From Myxococcales bacterium (GTDB taxonomy: Bacteria; Myxococcota_A; Polyangia; Palsa-1104; SHYY01): DNA of 51,553 nucleotides. The position numbers were made by a program, and so were the translations under genes. Of this stretch, positions 25,920-36,800 are shown in pieces. The first letter of the stretch is position 1. Each line of letters starts with the position of its first letter. The stretch is from NCBI GenBank assembly GCA_009692555.1, contig SHYY01000016.1, forward strand, positions 1 through 51,553, written 5' to 3'. Under the pieces are notes generated by a model. The model worked only from the letters and a program-made list of their open reading frames with translations, was not told the DNA's origin and did no database searches.

Positions 25920-27992
25920 TCACTTCTGTGGGAAGGAGAACACGATCGACATCGGCTGCCCGCCGAAGCGCTTGAAGGCTGCGCCTTCGACGGCGCCCAC
26001 GACGCAGTCGCCCGCCGCGCTGCCGACGAGTGCACCACGGATGCTGGCGGACTTCACCTTGCCGGAGGGTGCGATGCTGATCGTGACCATGACCGACCCC
26101 TCGACCTTGAACCGATCGAAGCACTCTCCCACAGCACCGTCGACCGACGACATTCCGGCGACGATGTCCCGGTGCTCGAGCTGCGCCGGGAGCCCTGCCT
26201 CGCCGGGTGCGCTCGCGTCGAATGAATCGTCCACTCCCACCCTCGGGAGACGCCGGGGGCCGCCCGGCGCTGTCTCGACGAGGCGGATGTGGTTCCTGTC
26301 GCACGCGCGCTTGACCGACCCGCGATCGGCCGGGGCCACGTGGGCCCATGCCTCGATCGCCTCCAGCGGATTTTTCTGGAAGCAGGCGGATGCGGCGATG
26401 ATCTTCCATGCCTTGGCGAGGCCACCGCTGCCCTCGTTGGCGCGGTGGGCGGCGGCGCTCGCGGCCTCGTAGTCGTGGTGATCATAGGCATGGCTGGCCG
26501 CGCGCAGCAGCCGGTCGATCTCCGACGAGGAGGGCGCCTTCGCGAGCGGCGGGGCAGGAGCGAGCGGCGGAGGGGGCGCAACTGCGGCGGCGGGCGCCGC
26601 CTCCACGCGGCGCACCGGCGGAGCGCCCAGATCCGGCGGGGCGCTGCGCTGCACCGCCGGAGCGACTCGCCCGGCCGGGATCGGCTTCGCCTGGTAGCGC
26701 AGCACGCCGAAGCTGATCGCGCCGAGGAGGCCAAGGACCGCCAATCCGCCCACCATCGGCAGGGCCTGTGACCGGCGCGTGGCGGCGGGCCGCCCGAGCT
26801 GACCGGCGCCGGCCGACAGCGTAGTCATTCCCGTACCGGCAGGCGGCCGGAGTCCGCGCAGGCCCGCCTGCGGGGTGGCTGCCGCGATGCCCTCCGTGGC
26901 GAAACCGATTCGCGCCGCTCCGGCAGTCGAGGTGGCCACGCGCGGGGGCAGCGCCTCCACAGAAGTGGCGGAGAGAGCCGCCTCATCCCGAACCTGGCTG
27001 GCGAGCGCGGGCTCGGCGACCGGGCCTGCCACAGCGGCCACTGCCATCGTGGGTCCCGTCGCGTCGAGCGTCACCTCGATCGAGGACTTGCGCTTCTTCA
27101 GGCCGATCAGCTGCGGCGTCGCCGGCGCCCCCGCCGCCACGCGCGCCTGTTCGAGCTCGGCCAGCACTTCGACCATCGACCGGGGCCGCTCCTTGCGATC
27201 CTTCGCCAGCATTCGCCCGATCAGCGACGCCATCTCGGGAGTCATGTCGATCATGCCGGTGAGGTCGGGCACCGGCTGCTCGAGGTGAGCCTTCAGCCAC
27301 TGGTAGGGCGTGTTGCCGGTGAAGGGCAGCTTGCCGGTCAGACACTGGTAAAGGATCATCCCGAGGGCATAGACATCCGCGCGGCCGTCGACGTCCGGCA
27401 GGCTCATCCACTGCTCGGGCGACATGTACCCCGGGGTCCCGATCATCATCCCCGACTGCGTCAACGACGGTCCGGCGGCCTGGTCGCGGAGCTTGGCGAC
27501 GCCGAAGTCGAGCACCTTGACGAACTCCGGGTTGGTCGGCCGCGCGATCACGAAGATGTTGTCGGGTTTCAGGTCGCGGTGAACAATGCTGAGCTCATGC
27601 GCTGCCTGGAGCGCGCCCGCGACCTGGGACCCGATGTTGATCGTCCGTCCGAGGTCGATCTTGCCGTGCTGCATGAGCTGGGTCAGGGTGGTGCCGTGCA
27701 GCAACTCCATCACGCAGTAGCACGTCTCATCGTCGGTGATGCCACCGTCGAAGATCTGGATGATGTTCTCGTGCTCGGCGCGGCTGGCGGCGCTCGCCTC
27801 GTTGAGGCAGCGCTGCTTGATGGTCACCTGCGTGGCCATGTGGGCATGGAGCACCTTGACCGCCGCATGTCGTCCCGCGATGGTCGTGCTCTCTGCCTCG
27901 TAGACCGCCCCGAAGGCGCCTTCGCCCAGCAGGCGCAGAAGCTTCCAGTTGCCGATTCGCCGGCCGATGAAGGTGGATGCTTCCGTGCTCAT
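25920..27992 (-). CDS. Ser/Thr protein kinase with extracytoplasmic AgmX-like domain
   Basis: 690 residues from the ATG at 27992; the frame stays open upstream, but only this start places the kinase correctly. Residues 10-280 are a complete Hanks-type kinase: GEGAFGAVY loop, VKVL Lys, HRDLKPDN, DFG, and SPEQ in place of APE. A long Ala/Pro-rich juxtamembrane part follows, then one membrane helix (about 410-432, VGGLAVLGLLGAISFGVL), an outer Pro-rich stretch, TPR-like helices (DRLLRAASHAYDHHDYEAAS), and a C-terminal domain (about 615-690) with ECFDRFKVEGSVMVTISIAPSGKVKSA that resembles the AgmX/TonB-like fold. It is probably an envelope-sensing kinase. No ribosome-binding site is visible. It is the last gene of the minus-strand run. 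Confidence 0.92.
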   Translation of the reverse strand: MSTEASTFIGRRIGNWKLLRLLGEGAFGAVYEAESTTIAGRHAAVKVLHAHMATQVTIKQRCLNEASAASRAEHENIIQIFDGGITDDETCYCVMELLHGTTLTQLMQHGKIDLGRTINIGSQVAGALQAAHELSIVHRDLKPDNIFVIARPTNPEFVKVLDFGVAKLRDQAAGPSLTQSGMMIGTPGYMSPEQWMSLPDVDGRADVYALGMILYQCLTGKLPFTGNTPYQWLKAHLEQPVPDLTGMIDMTPEMASLIGRMLAKDRKERPRSMVEVLAELEQARVAAGAPATPQLIGLKKRKSSIEVTLDATGPTMAVAAVAGPVAEPALASQVRDEAALSATSVEALPPRVATSTAGAARIGFATEGIAAATPQAGLRGLRPPAGTGMTTLSAGAGQLGRPAATRRSQALPMVGGLAVLGLLGAISFGVLRYQAKPIPAGRVAPAVQRSAPPDLGAPPVRRVEAAPAAAVAPPPPLAPAPPLAKAPSSSEIDRLLRAASHAYDHHDYEAASAAAHRANEGSGGLAKAWKIIAASACFQKNPLEAIEAWAHVAPADRGSVKRACDRNHIRLVETAPGGPRRLPRVGVDDSFDASAPGEAGLPAQLEHRDIVAGMSSVDGAVGECFDRFKVEGSVMVTISIAPSGKVKSASIRGALVGSAAGDCVVGAVEGAAFKRFGGQPMSIVFSFPQK

Positions 27993-28032
27993 CGGGGGGG
28001 GAATGATAGCAGCCCCCGCACCGAAACAGACG

Positions 28033-28413
28033 TCAGAAGCGGCGGGCCACCCACACGCCCAGCGCCACCGCGGCGAAACCCACCACAGTGGAGAGGGCCA
28101 CGTAGGCGAGCGCTCGGCCCACCGCGCCGCTCTCGACCAGGCGCAGGGTCTCGTATTCGTACGACGAAAAGGTGGTGTAGGCGCCGACGAAGCCGATCGG
28201 GAAGAGCAGACGCCCGCTCTCGTGAAGGCCGCTGCGCTCACTGGCGATGGTGACGCACAGGCCGATGGCGAGGCAGCCGCTGACGTTAATCAGGAAGGTC
28301 CCGAAGGGCCACGCGGTGCCGAGGCGGCGGGCCACGGCGAGCCCGAGGGCGTAGCGCGCGACGGCGCCGAAGAACCCGCCGCAGCCGACCAGCAGGAGCG
28401 CGCCGGGTCTCAT
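28033..28413 (-). CDS. crcB: Fluoride channel CrcB/FluC
   Basis: 126 residues with four membrane helices, the size of one subunit of the dual-topology dimeric fluoride channel. Family motifs are present: GCGGFFGAVARY (helix 1), GTFLINVSGCLAIG (helix 2, with the conserved Asn), and GFVGAYTTFSSYEYE (helix 3, with the phenylalanine-box region). It protects cells from fluoride. It is squeezed between the giant histidine kinase (17 bases upstream) and the Ser/Thr kinase (40 bases downstream), with no space for a fluoride riboswitch, so it is probably expressed with the kinase. A single gene suggests a homodimer. Confidence 0.93.
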   Translation of the reverse strand: MRPGALLLVGCGGFFGAVARYALGLAVARRLGTAWPFGTFLINVSGCLAIGLCVTIASERSGLHESGRLLFPIGFVGAYTTFSSYEYETLRLVESGAVGRALAYVALSTVVGFAAVALGVWVARRF

Positions 28414-28430
28414 GCGCCGACCCGCGGCGC

Positions 28431-31400
28431 CTACGCGCGGCTCCGCGGCAGGGTGACCACGAACTCGGCGAACTCCCCCTCCACGGACTCGACGGCGATC
28501 GTGCCACCGTTGCCCTCGGTGATAATGTCGTGGCTGATCGACAGGCCGAGCCCGGTGCCCTCCCCGGGAGGCTTGGTGGTGAAGAACGGATCGAAGATCC
28601 GCTCCCGCACCTTCTCGGGCATGCCACCGCCGTTGTCGCGCACGCGGATCTCGATCGAATCGCCAAGGGCGCGCGTCGAGAGGCGAATGGTCGGGGAGAA
28701 GCGCTCGCCCTGCTGCTTCTTCTTCGCGGCCACCGCGTAGCAGGCGTTGTTGATCAGGTTGAGGAACACGCGCCCGATGTCCTGCGGCACCACGTTCACC
28801 GGCGCCAGCGACGGATCGTAGTCCTCCTCGAACGCCACGTTGAAGGAATTGCTCTGCGAACGGAGCCCCTGGTAAGCGAGGCTCTGGTACTCCTTCAGCA
28901 GGGCGTTCAGATCGGCCTCGCGCCGCTCCCCGGCGCCCGAGCGGGAGTGCTCGAGCATTGCCGTCACGATGTTGTCGGCGCGCTTGCCGTGCGCGTTGAT
29001 CTCCCTGGCGTTCTCCCGCAGATCCGCGAGCAGCTCCTCGACCGTTTTCAGGCTGGTGGGGTCGAGGCGGGACCGCTGCTCCTCAATGACCTCGCGCAGC
29101 TCGTCGGTCAGCTCCATGGACGCCTCCGCGAAGTTGTTCACGAAGTTGAGCGGGTTCTTGATCTCGTGGGCGATCCCGGAGGTGAGCGCGCCGAGCGAGG
29201 CGAGCTTCTCCTGCATGATCAGCTGCTTCTGCGTTTTCTTGAGCTGCTGCAGCGTGCGCGAGAGCTCCTCGTTGGTCTCTCGCAGCTCGCGCGTGCGCTC
29301 CTTGACGCGATTATCGAGCGTGTCGTAGAGGCGCGCGTTCTCCAGCGAGATCGCCGCCTGCGCCGACAGGAGGTCGAGGACGTTGCAGCGCTCGGGGGTG
29401 AACGCACCCGCCACCAGGTTGTTCTCGAGATAGAGGATGCCCACCAGGACCTTCTGCTTGAGCACCGGCATGCACAGCAGCGACTTCGGCTTGCTCCGCG
29501 CCACGTAGGCGTCGGACTGGAACTTCCCATCCAGCGAGGCGTCGGCCAGCACCACCGTCTCCAGCGTCCGCTCCACGTAGCGGATCACCGCCGTCGCCAC
29601 GTCGGTCCGCGCCTCGTACGAGGCCGCGTGGAGCGCCGGCGCGCCATCGCCGACGGTGCGGTCCAGCTCGACGGTGAGCGGGCTGTCGCCCTTCAGGATC
29701 AGGAGGCCGCGCTGCGCCCCCGCGTTCTCGACAATCGTGCTGAGGAGCCGTCGCACCAGCTCCGAGAGCACGATCTCACCCGAGATCGCCTGCGATGCCT
29801 TCATGACGGTGCTGAGATCGAGTGACGCGGCGGTGGTACCCGACCCGCCCTTGCCGGCGTCCTCCTGGCGCGGCAGAATCTCCTCGTAGCGCCGATCGAG
29901 ATCGGCGACCTTGGCGTCGGCGCCCCAGCGGGCGTAGGCGTAGCGAGCCTCCGTCAGGTAGGCCCGTGCGATGCGCTTGCGGCCGTGGCCGAGGTGGAAG
30001 CGTCCCGCCAGCTCGTTGGTGAGGGCGCGGTGCTGGAGGAACTCGGTCTGCGCCGCCGCCTCGATCGCCTGATCGTACAGGTTCATTGCCTCCTGTTCCC
30101 GGCCGGCGATGCGCGCCAGCTCCGCCTGCATCAGCAGCTGCTTGTGGAGGAAGCTGCCCTGCTCGTTGGTGGCCCACAGGCGCATCTTGGTGAGGTGCTC
30201 CTCGCACACCTTCGCCCGCGCCTCGCGCTCCTCCGGGGTCGCCTGCCCGTGCACCGCGGTGAAGAGCAGCGTCTGGTAGAAACGCAGCTCGGGCTCACCG
30301 AGGAAGCCGAAGATCGACGCGATCCCATCGGCCGCCAGCGCGGAACGCTCGAGAGCCTCCTTGTAGTCCTCGAACAGGAAGGCGGTCTGGAGGCAGAATA
30401 CGTGGTGCATCGTGATCCATGCCTTCACAGCCGCGAGCTGCTGCCGGAGGACGCCATCGTCGAGCGACTCGAGGCGGTCGGCCGGGATCGCCCCCTGGGT
30501 GAGGAGCACCATCGCGCGCTGGCTGGAGGCGATGAAGGCGGCGTAGATCGGCTGATTGAGCCGGCGCTGGAAGTCGAACTGCTTGACCGACCGGTCGTGC
30601 AGCCCGTGCAGCTCGTCCCCGGCGATGAACCCCATCAGGATCATCTGCATCCCGGAGAGGCCGACGAATGACAGGTTGCCGGACTCCAGGGCCTCGACGT
30701 ACGACTTTTCGATGAAGGAGAACAGGGTCCGGATGGGGTTGCGCCAGGGATCGATGAACATCCCGTAGAAGAAGTGGACCGCCGCACGCGCGGAGAGGTC
30801 GTCGAGCCGCTCGCTCACCGCCAGGGCCACCCGGCCGAACTGGTCGGACGAGGCGTAGTCGCCGAACGCCGCGCCGAGGATCATCGCGTGGCCGAAGTAG
30901 CCGGTCGCGGAGCCGGGGGTGTTGCCCTGCTCGATGGAGATGTTGATCAGCTTGGCGGAGAGATAGGCGAACAGATCGGGGTTCACGTAGGCGCCGAAGT
31001 GGATCAGCTCCGAGAGCATGCGGCCTCGCCCCTTGTGATCGGGATCCTGGGCGTCAGGCAGGTCGGCCAGGCTGGCGATGGTGCGGCCGGCCATGTGCGC
31101 CTGGAGCGTCGCGAACTCCTGTCCGAAGGCCGCCTTCAACCCGTCGTCCGGAGGCACCTCGATCCCGTAGACGCGCAGCCCATCATAGCCGGCGCGCAGC
31201 GCCTCGGGGAACTGGAAGCGGCTCTGCGAGAGCGACATCTTGAGGCTGTAGATGTCACGCTGCTCGCCTTTCGAACGGGCCTGCTTGAGCACGCGATCGA
31301 AGCCGGCCTCGGCCGCCTCGAACCGGCCGAGCAGGTAGTCGCACTCCGAGCGGTGGCGGTAGAGGGCGAACGAGAGGTCGTAGTCGTTCTGCCAGGACTC

Positions 31401-33743
31401 CTCGGCCAGCAGGCTGGTTCCAACCTCGAGGTACTTCCCCGCTGCGGCGTAGGCCGTCGAGCTCTTGGCGCGTACGCCGGCCGCGAGGTTGAGGCGGGCC
31501 ACCTCGATGCGTTCCCCGGGATCGGTGACCCGATCGATCGCGAGATCGAGCTGGTTGACGATGTCGAAGATCCGCGCTGGGCGCTCCTCCGTCGGCGTCC
31601 ACGCGAGCATCAGGCGCCCGATCTTCAGGTGCACGTCGCGGCGCGTCTCCTCGTCGCTGAGCGCGTAGGCGGCCTCCTGCACGCGGTCGTGGACGAAGCG
31701 GTAGCGCGTGCCGAGCTGATCGTCGGTTAGCTCCCCCGCGCCATCGGTGGGCACGTACTTGTAAGCGGCCCCTACGGGCAGGATCAGCCCGGCCTGCACC
31801 GCCTCCCACAGCTCGGCGGCGGTCCGCTGCGCCGGTCCCGCGGCGATTGCGGAGAGGAGCCTTAGGTCGAACGAGGCGCCGATGCACGCGCCCAGGCGCA
31901 CCACCCGCTGCGCATCGGGTTGCAGGCTCCGGATCTTCTCCGCCATCAAGGTGGCGACATTGTCGGTGATCGCCTCCTCGCGGATGCGCTCCAGGCTCCA
32001 GCTCCAGCGGCCCAGGTCGGGATCGAAGGCGAGCAGCTTGCGCCCCGCGAGCGAGGTCAAGAACTGGTTGGCGAAGAACGGGTTGCCCTGGGTCTTCTGG
32101 TGAACCAGCACGGCTAGGTCGACCAGCGCCGGATCGGCCGGTGCGGCGAGGGTGTCGGAAAGCAGCTGCGTGACATCGGCGAGGTGAAGCGGGCGGAGCG
32201 AGATCTCGCGGAGCGCGGCGGGGCCCTTCTTCATGTCGGCGAGCGCGAGGAGGAGCCGGTGGGCCCCGTGGACCTCGTTGTCGCGGTAGGCGCCGATCAG
32301 GAAGAGGTGGCGGATCTCGGTGTCACCAAGGATCTGCGTCAGCAGGCTGAGCGATGCCGAGTCGGCCCACTGGAGGTCGTCGAGGAAGATCGCCAGCGGG
32401 TGCTCGGGACGGGCGAATACGCCGATGAACTGCCGGAAGATCAGGTTGAAGCGGTTCTGCGACTCCGAGGGGCCCATCGGGGGAACCGGCGGCTGCGGCC
32501 CGACGATCAGCGCCACCGCGGGGATCACGTCGACGAGGACCTGCCCCTCGGTGCCGAGGGCCTCGACCAGTCGATGGCGCCAGGCCGCGACCTTCTCCTC
32601 GCTCTCGGCGAGGAGCTGCCGGATCAGGTCCTGGAACGCCTGGATCAGCGCGCCGTAGGGGGCGTTCTGGAGCTGATCGAACTTGCCCGCGCCGAAGTAG
32701 CCGCGCCGCTCGACGATCGGCTTGTGGATCTCGTTCACCAGCGACGACTTGCCAACGCCCGAGTAGCCCGAGACGAGCATGGTCTCGGTGGACCCGGCCG
32801 CGACCCGCTCGAAGGCGGCGAGGAGCTGGCGCTTCTCCTCCTCGCGCCCGTAGAGCTTCTGCGGGATCTGGAAGGTCGCCGAGGCGTCGTGGGTGCCGGG
32901 GACGAACCCGGCGATGGTGCCGCTCGCCTTGAGCTGGTTCTCGCACTCGCGGAGGTCGACCGCCAGCCCGTAGGCGCTCTGGTAGCGATCCTCGGCGTTC
33001 TTGGCGAGGAGCTTCATCACCACGTCGGAGACCGCCAGGGGGATCGCCGCCCGGGCCTCGCGCGGCTCGATCGGCTGGACGGCGATGTGGCTGTGCACCA
33101 CCGTCATCGGGTCGGCGGAGTCGAAGGGTACCCGACCGACCAGCAGCTCGTAGAGGGTCACGCCGAGGGAGTAGAGGTCGGTGCGGTAGTCGATCCCGCG
33201 ATTCATCCGGCCGGTCTGCTCGGGCGAGATGTAGGCGAGCGTTCCCTCGAGGCGATCGAACGCGGTGAGGGTCGGGCTCTCCCACGAGAGGCGCGAGGCG
33301 AGATCGAAGTGGCCGATCTTCACCTCCCCGGTCCCCTGGTTCACGAAGACGTTGGAGGGCTCGATGTTCTTGTGGACGATCTGGTGGCGATGCAGCTCGC
33401 CGAGCGCCTTGGCGAGCTGGCCCGCGATCGGGATCGCGTCGACGAGGGGGATCGGACCGCTCGCCATCAGGCTCCTCAGGGAGACTCCGCCAAAGTCCTC
33501 CATTACCAGCACCAGCGTCTGCGCGTGGCGCTCGAGGGCGAACACCTTCAGCACCGCCGGGCTGTCAATCTGCTGGCTGACATCGAAGCCGTACTTGAGC
33601 CGCGCCAGCTCATCGACCGACGGGTATTCCTTGCCCGGGAGCCGGAGGAGGACGGACCTTTGTCCCTGACGCGCGCGCCGGACGATCGACCAGCGATCGC
33701 CGCCTACGGTCTCGAGCAGCTCGAACCCAGGTAATGCCTGCAT
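28431..33743 (-). CDS. Pseudokinase-AAA-GAF-histidine kinase (HstK-like)
   Basis: 1,770 residues. The ATG at 33743 follows GGGGAGG at good spacing. Domains: an N-terminal protein-kinase fold (about 5-270); an AAA_16 ATPase with Walker A GYSGVGKSS (about 329) and LDDLQWAD; a long TPR-like helical region (about 800-1300); a GAF domain (about 1317-1490); a coiled coil; and a histidine kinase with SGIAHEIKNPLNF (phospho-His near 1525), NLINNACYA, DNGGGMPE and GTGLGLS. The Ser/Thr kinase part has lost its chemistry: HRDLKPxN is HKNIEPSN, DFG is HFD, and the usual beta-3 Lys is Arg. The histidine kinase motifs are intact. No receiver domain or partner response regulator is in the window. It lies 133 bases downstream of the PKS on the same strand, so it may regulate or respond to the pathway; that is inference. 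Confidence 0.93.
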   Translation of the reverse strand: MQALPGFELLETVGGDRWSIVRRARQGQRSVLLRLPGKEYPSVDELARLKYGFDVSQQIDSPAVLKVFALERHAQTLVLVMEDFGGVSLRSLMASGPIPLVDAIPIAGQLAKALGELHRHQIVHKNIEPSNVFVNQGTGEVKIGHFDLASRLSWESPTLTAFDRLEGTLAYISPEQTGRMNRGIDYRTDLYSLGVTLYELLVGRVPFDSADPMTVVHSHIAVQPIEPREARAAIPLAVSDVVMKLLAKNAEDRYQSAYGLAVDLRECENQLKASGTIAGFVPGTHDASATFQIPQKLYGREEEKRQLLAAFERVAAGSTETMLVSGYSGVGKSSLVNEIHKPIVERRGYFGAGKFDQLQNAPYGALIQAFQDLIRQLLAESEEKVAAWRHRLVEALGTEGQVLVDVIPAVALIVGPQPPVPPMGPSESQNRFNLIFRQFIGVFARPEHPLAIFLDDLQWADSASLSLLTQILGDTEIRHLFLIGAYRDNEVHGAHRLLLALADMKKGPAALREISLRPLHLADVTQLLSDTLAAPADPALVDLAVLVHQKTQGNPFFANQFLTSLAGRKLLAFDPDLGRWSWSLERIREEAITDNVATLMAEKIRSLQPDAQRVVRLGACIGASFDLRLLSAIAAGPAQRTAAELWEAVQAGLILPVGAAYKYVPTDGAGELTDDQLGTRYRFVHDRVQEAAYALSDEETRRDVHLKIGRLMLAWTPTEERPARIFDIVNQLDLAIDRVTDPGERIEVARLNLAAGVRAKSSTAYAAAGKYLEVGTSLLAEESWQNDYDLSFALYRHRSECDYLLGRFEAAEAGFDRVLKQARSKGEQRDIYSLKMSLSQSRFQFPEALRAGYDGLRVYGIEVPPDDGLKAAFGQEFATLQAHMAGRTIASLADLPDAQDPDHKGRGRMLSELIHFGAYVNPDLFAYLSAKLINISIEQGNTPGSATGYFGHAMILGAAFGDYASSDQFGRVALAVSERLDDLSARAAVHFFYGMFIDPWRNPIRTLFSFIEKSYVEALESGNLSFVGLSGMQMILMGFIAGDELHGLHDRSVKQFDFQRRLNQPIYAAFIASSQRAMVLLTQGAIPADRLESLDDGVLRQQLAAVKAWITMHHVFCLQTAFLFEDYKEALERSALAADGIASIFGFLGEPELRFYQTLLFTAVHGQATPEEREARAKVCEEHLTKMRLWATNEQGSFLHKQLLMQAELARIAGREQEAMNLYDQAIEAAAQTEFLQHRALTNELAGRFHLGHGRKRIARAYLTEARYAYARWGADAKVADLDRRYEEILPRQEDAGKGGSGTTAASLDLSTVMKASQAISGEIVLSELVRRLLSTIVENAGAQRGLLILKGDSPLTVELDRTVGDGAPALHAASYEARTDVATAVIRYVERTLETVVLADASLDGKFQSDAYVARSKPKSLLCMPVLKQKVLVGILYLENNLVAGAFTPERCNVLDLLSAQAAISLENARLYDTLDNRVKERTRELRETNEELSRTLQQLKKTQKQLIMQEKLASLGALTSGIAHEIKNPLNFVNNFAEASMELTDELREVIEEQRSRLDPTSLKTVEELLADLRENAREINAHGKRADNIVTAMLEHSRSGAGERREADLNALLKEYQSLAYQGLRSQSNSFNVAFEEDYDPSLAPVNVVPQDIGRVFLNLINNACYAVAAKKKQQGERFSPTIRLSTRALGDSIEIRVRDNGGGMPEKVRERIFDPFFTTKPPGEGTGLGLSISHDIITEGNGGTIAVESVEGEFAEFVVTLPRSRA

Positions 33744-33876
33744 GAAGTGCCTCCCCTGCGTTGGTATGGAACGTGCGGCCCGCGGGGGCGATGCTAGCAG
33801 CGAACGCCCGGCGGCGGAAGAAGAGTGGGCGGATCGGCACGGCGGTGAACCTGGTGCAGCGCGATCAAACGACGCT

Positions 33877-36800
33877 TCAGCTGCGCCGACGAACTGCGTC
33901 GTCCATCGCCGCGGTGAGCCGGGCCGCCAGCACCTGCACGTGCGGCGGTCGGAGCACGGTGAGGTGCTTGCCCGGCACCTCGTGGACCTCGACGCCCCCC
34001 GCCGCGAGCAGGCGCCATCCCCAGGTCGGGTCGCGATCGTAACGTCCACCGAGGCGATTGGCCTTGAACAGCGTCACGCGCTGCGGGTAGGCGCGTGGTA
34101 CGTACTCCAGGGTCTGCCGGAGGTGGATCATGAAGAGCTGGAACATCGGAAGGATCGCCGGCTGGCGGAGCGCGAGCAGGCGCGCCTCGCGCGGGACGTA
34201 GTTCGCCATCGTCGAGCGAGCGAGGAACGACTGGAGAATCTGGCCGTCGGGCCGCCATGCGAGCAGCGCACCGAGATCGAAGCGGGATCCGCCGGAGGTC
34301 GGCCCGCCGGTGGTGCTGCGCAGGTAGAAGTAGTCGTGGAGATGGGGCCAGATCGAGCGGGCCATCCCGATGACGAGGAGGCGGGCCATCACCAGCGCGG
34401 GCGGACGGTGGCCGGCGAGCGGGGCTGGCTCGTCGACCAGCGCGAGGAGGGCTACCTCCTCGCCGGCGGCGGCAAGCTGCTGCGCCATCTCGAAGGCGAC
34501 CAGGCAGCCGAAGGAGAAGCCGCCGATGTGGTAGGGGCCGCGTGGCTGAACGGTCCGGATCGCCTCGACGTAGTGGCGGGCCATGTCTTCGATCCGGTGA
34601 TCCGGCGCCGACTCTCCGTCGAGACCGAGGGCCTGGAGGCCGTGGAACGGCTGGTCCGGGCCGAGCTGACGGGCCAGCTCGTAGTAGGGAAAGATCACTC
34701 CTGCGGCGGGGTGGACGAAGTAGAGCGGCGGGCGGGTGCCGTGGGGCTGGATCGGCACCAGCGGCGAGCTGGGCGCGGCGCCCGGCGTGCCCTCGATGGC
34801 GCGGGCGAGCTTGGCGACGGTGGTGCCCTGGAAGGCGGCGCCGGGGGGCACCTCGCGCCCCAGCTTCTCGCGCACCTGGTCGAGCAGGCGCAGGGTGATG
34901 AGCGAGTCGGCGCCGAGGGCCAGGAAGTCGTCGTGGATCCCGATCGGCGCGACGCCGAGCAGCTCTTCGCCGATCGCGGCGATGGCGCGCTCGATCGCGC
35001 TTCGCGGAGCCACGTAGTCGCCCGCCAGCGACGGGCGGACGTGGACCGGAGCGGGCGACGGCTCGGCGAGACGCGGTTCGGAAGCCAGCACCGGGGCCAG
35101 GGCGGGCTCGTCAATCCGGGGAGTCGCGGACCGCCACACCTGCACCGGGGCGCCCACCGCGAGCGCGCTCTCCAGCGCCGCGGCGGCCAGCGACGGGTCG
35201 GAAATCGCGCGGGTGAAGCCGTCCCAGGTCGCGCTGATGACGCCGCTGCGCGCCCGGGCGAAGGCATCCTTGCAATGCCGCAGCGACGAGGGAATCGCCG
35301 TGGCGAAGCCGGGCGCGGGGGAGAGCAGCACCAGGGCAGCGCCAGGCCGCTGGTCGAGCAGCGTCGCAAGCGCGCCAAGACGACGCTCGCCCTGCTCGAG
35401 GGAGTCATGGACGTGTGCGTTGATCTGGAGCGGCGCGGGATTGTCACCGTCGAGATCGAGCGCATCGACCAGGCACGGGATCGACCCGCCGCGCGCCGCC
35501 TCGTCCCACGCCCGGGCAAGGCCGCTGGTGTCGGCGGTCCGCCGCTCAACGCCCTCGAGAGCCGGCTCCAGCGGAGGGGCGCTTCCGTCACCGCGGCGGG
35601 CGAGGAGCAGTCCGTGATCGGAGGCCGCGCGCCCTGGCCCGCCGCGCGGCCAGGCCAGGGTCTCCGCGAAGCCCTCGCGCTTTAGCACCTCCTCCCAGCG
35701 GTTCAGATCGAGCAGCGGCGAGTCGGTGCGGACATCGTCGTCGTAGTACCACCAGCCCTCGGCGAGGCCCCAGGTCAGCGTGTCCCACCGCCGCGTCCGC
35801 ACCACCTCGACCAGCCCCATCACCCCGCCCGGGGCGAGCAGGTTACCGAGATTGCGAATCGCCCGCGGGACGCTCCGCGCGGCGTGGACCACGTTGAAGG
35901 CGACGACCGCGTCGAAGCGCTGTCCCTCGTAGCCCTGCTCGCGCGGGTCGCGGGAGATGTCGAGGAGGCCAAAGGTCATCCGCGCAGCGAGACCGCGACG
36001 CGCCGCCTCGCGCCGCGCGTCGTCGACGAACACCTTGCCGAGATCCGTGAAGTGGTAGTCGACCTGCTCGCCGCGCAGGGCCAGCGCGAGGGGCCAGGTG
36101 AGGGCGCCCTGCCCTCCCCCGATCTCGAGGATCCGCAAGCGTCGGCCGGGTGCGGCGCGGACCCTCCCAAGGATCGCCTCGCGGAGCAGGAGAATGTAGA
36201 GGCGTTCACTGCGGTGTTCGACGGTGGCGCGCTCGCATTCGGCGATGAAGGCGGAGCTGCCGCCAGGGTAGAGCACGCTGATCGCTTCGACCTTGCCGCT
36301 GAGGGCGTCGGCGAAGGTGGGGGCACAGTGGGTGAGGAATCGGACCAGGCCGCCGAACTGGGGGTAGTTCGCGCGGAGGTGGGAGAGCAGCGCCTCGGGG
36401 GCAGGGAGCGCGCGGGCGTCGGCCCGGACCTGGACCTCCTCGGAGGTCAGCCGGAGTAGGCCCGCTTCGACGAGGATCGCGAGGTGGGCATCGTGGAGGC
36501 GGTGAAACTTCGGGAGGATGCCAAGTCGGGCGCGCAGGGCGTCGCGAGGATGGGTCGCTCCAGGGCGGAGATCGACGCCCACGGCAACGAAGTAGCGATG
36601 GAGGTAGGCGGCGCAGAGCGTCTCCAGCGTGCGGACCAGTTCGGGATAGGTCTCGATCGAGCGGATGGCGAGGGCGGAACGGATGCGCCCTTCGGCGGAG
36701 TCGAGATGGCCCGCGTCCAGGGCAGCTTCCGTCGCCGTTGGCGTTGCTGTTGCCGTTTCCGTTGCGGTTCGCGGCGGCGCTTCGAGCAGGACCACGGGCG

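Noticed and set aside
28414..28430. Fluoride riboswitch before crcB
   Set aside because: Only 17 bases separate crcB from the preceding stop, too short for the aptamer, and nothing resembling it is visible in the coding end upstream.
33742..35685. Long plus-strand frame opposite the PKS thioesterase and ACP
   Set aside because: It is a shadow of the PKS frame; the PKS frame holds GADSL and GFSFG, the shadow has no motif.
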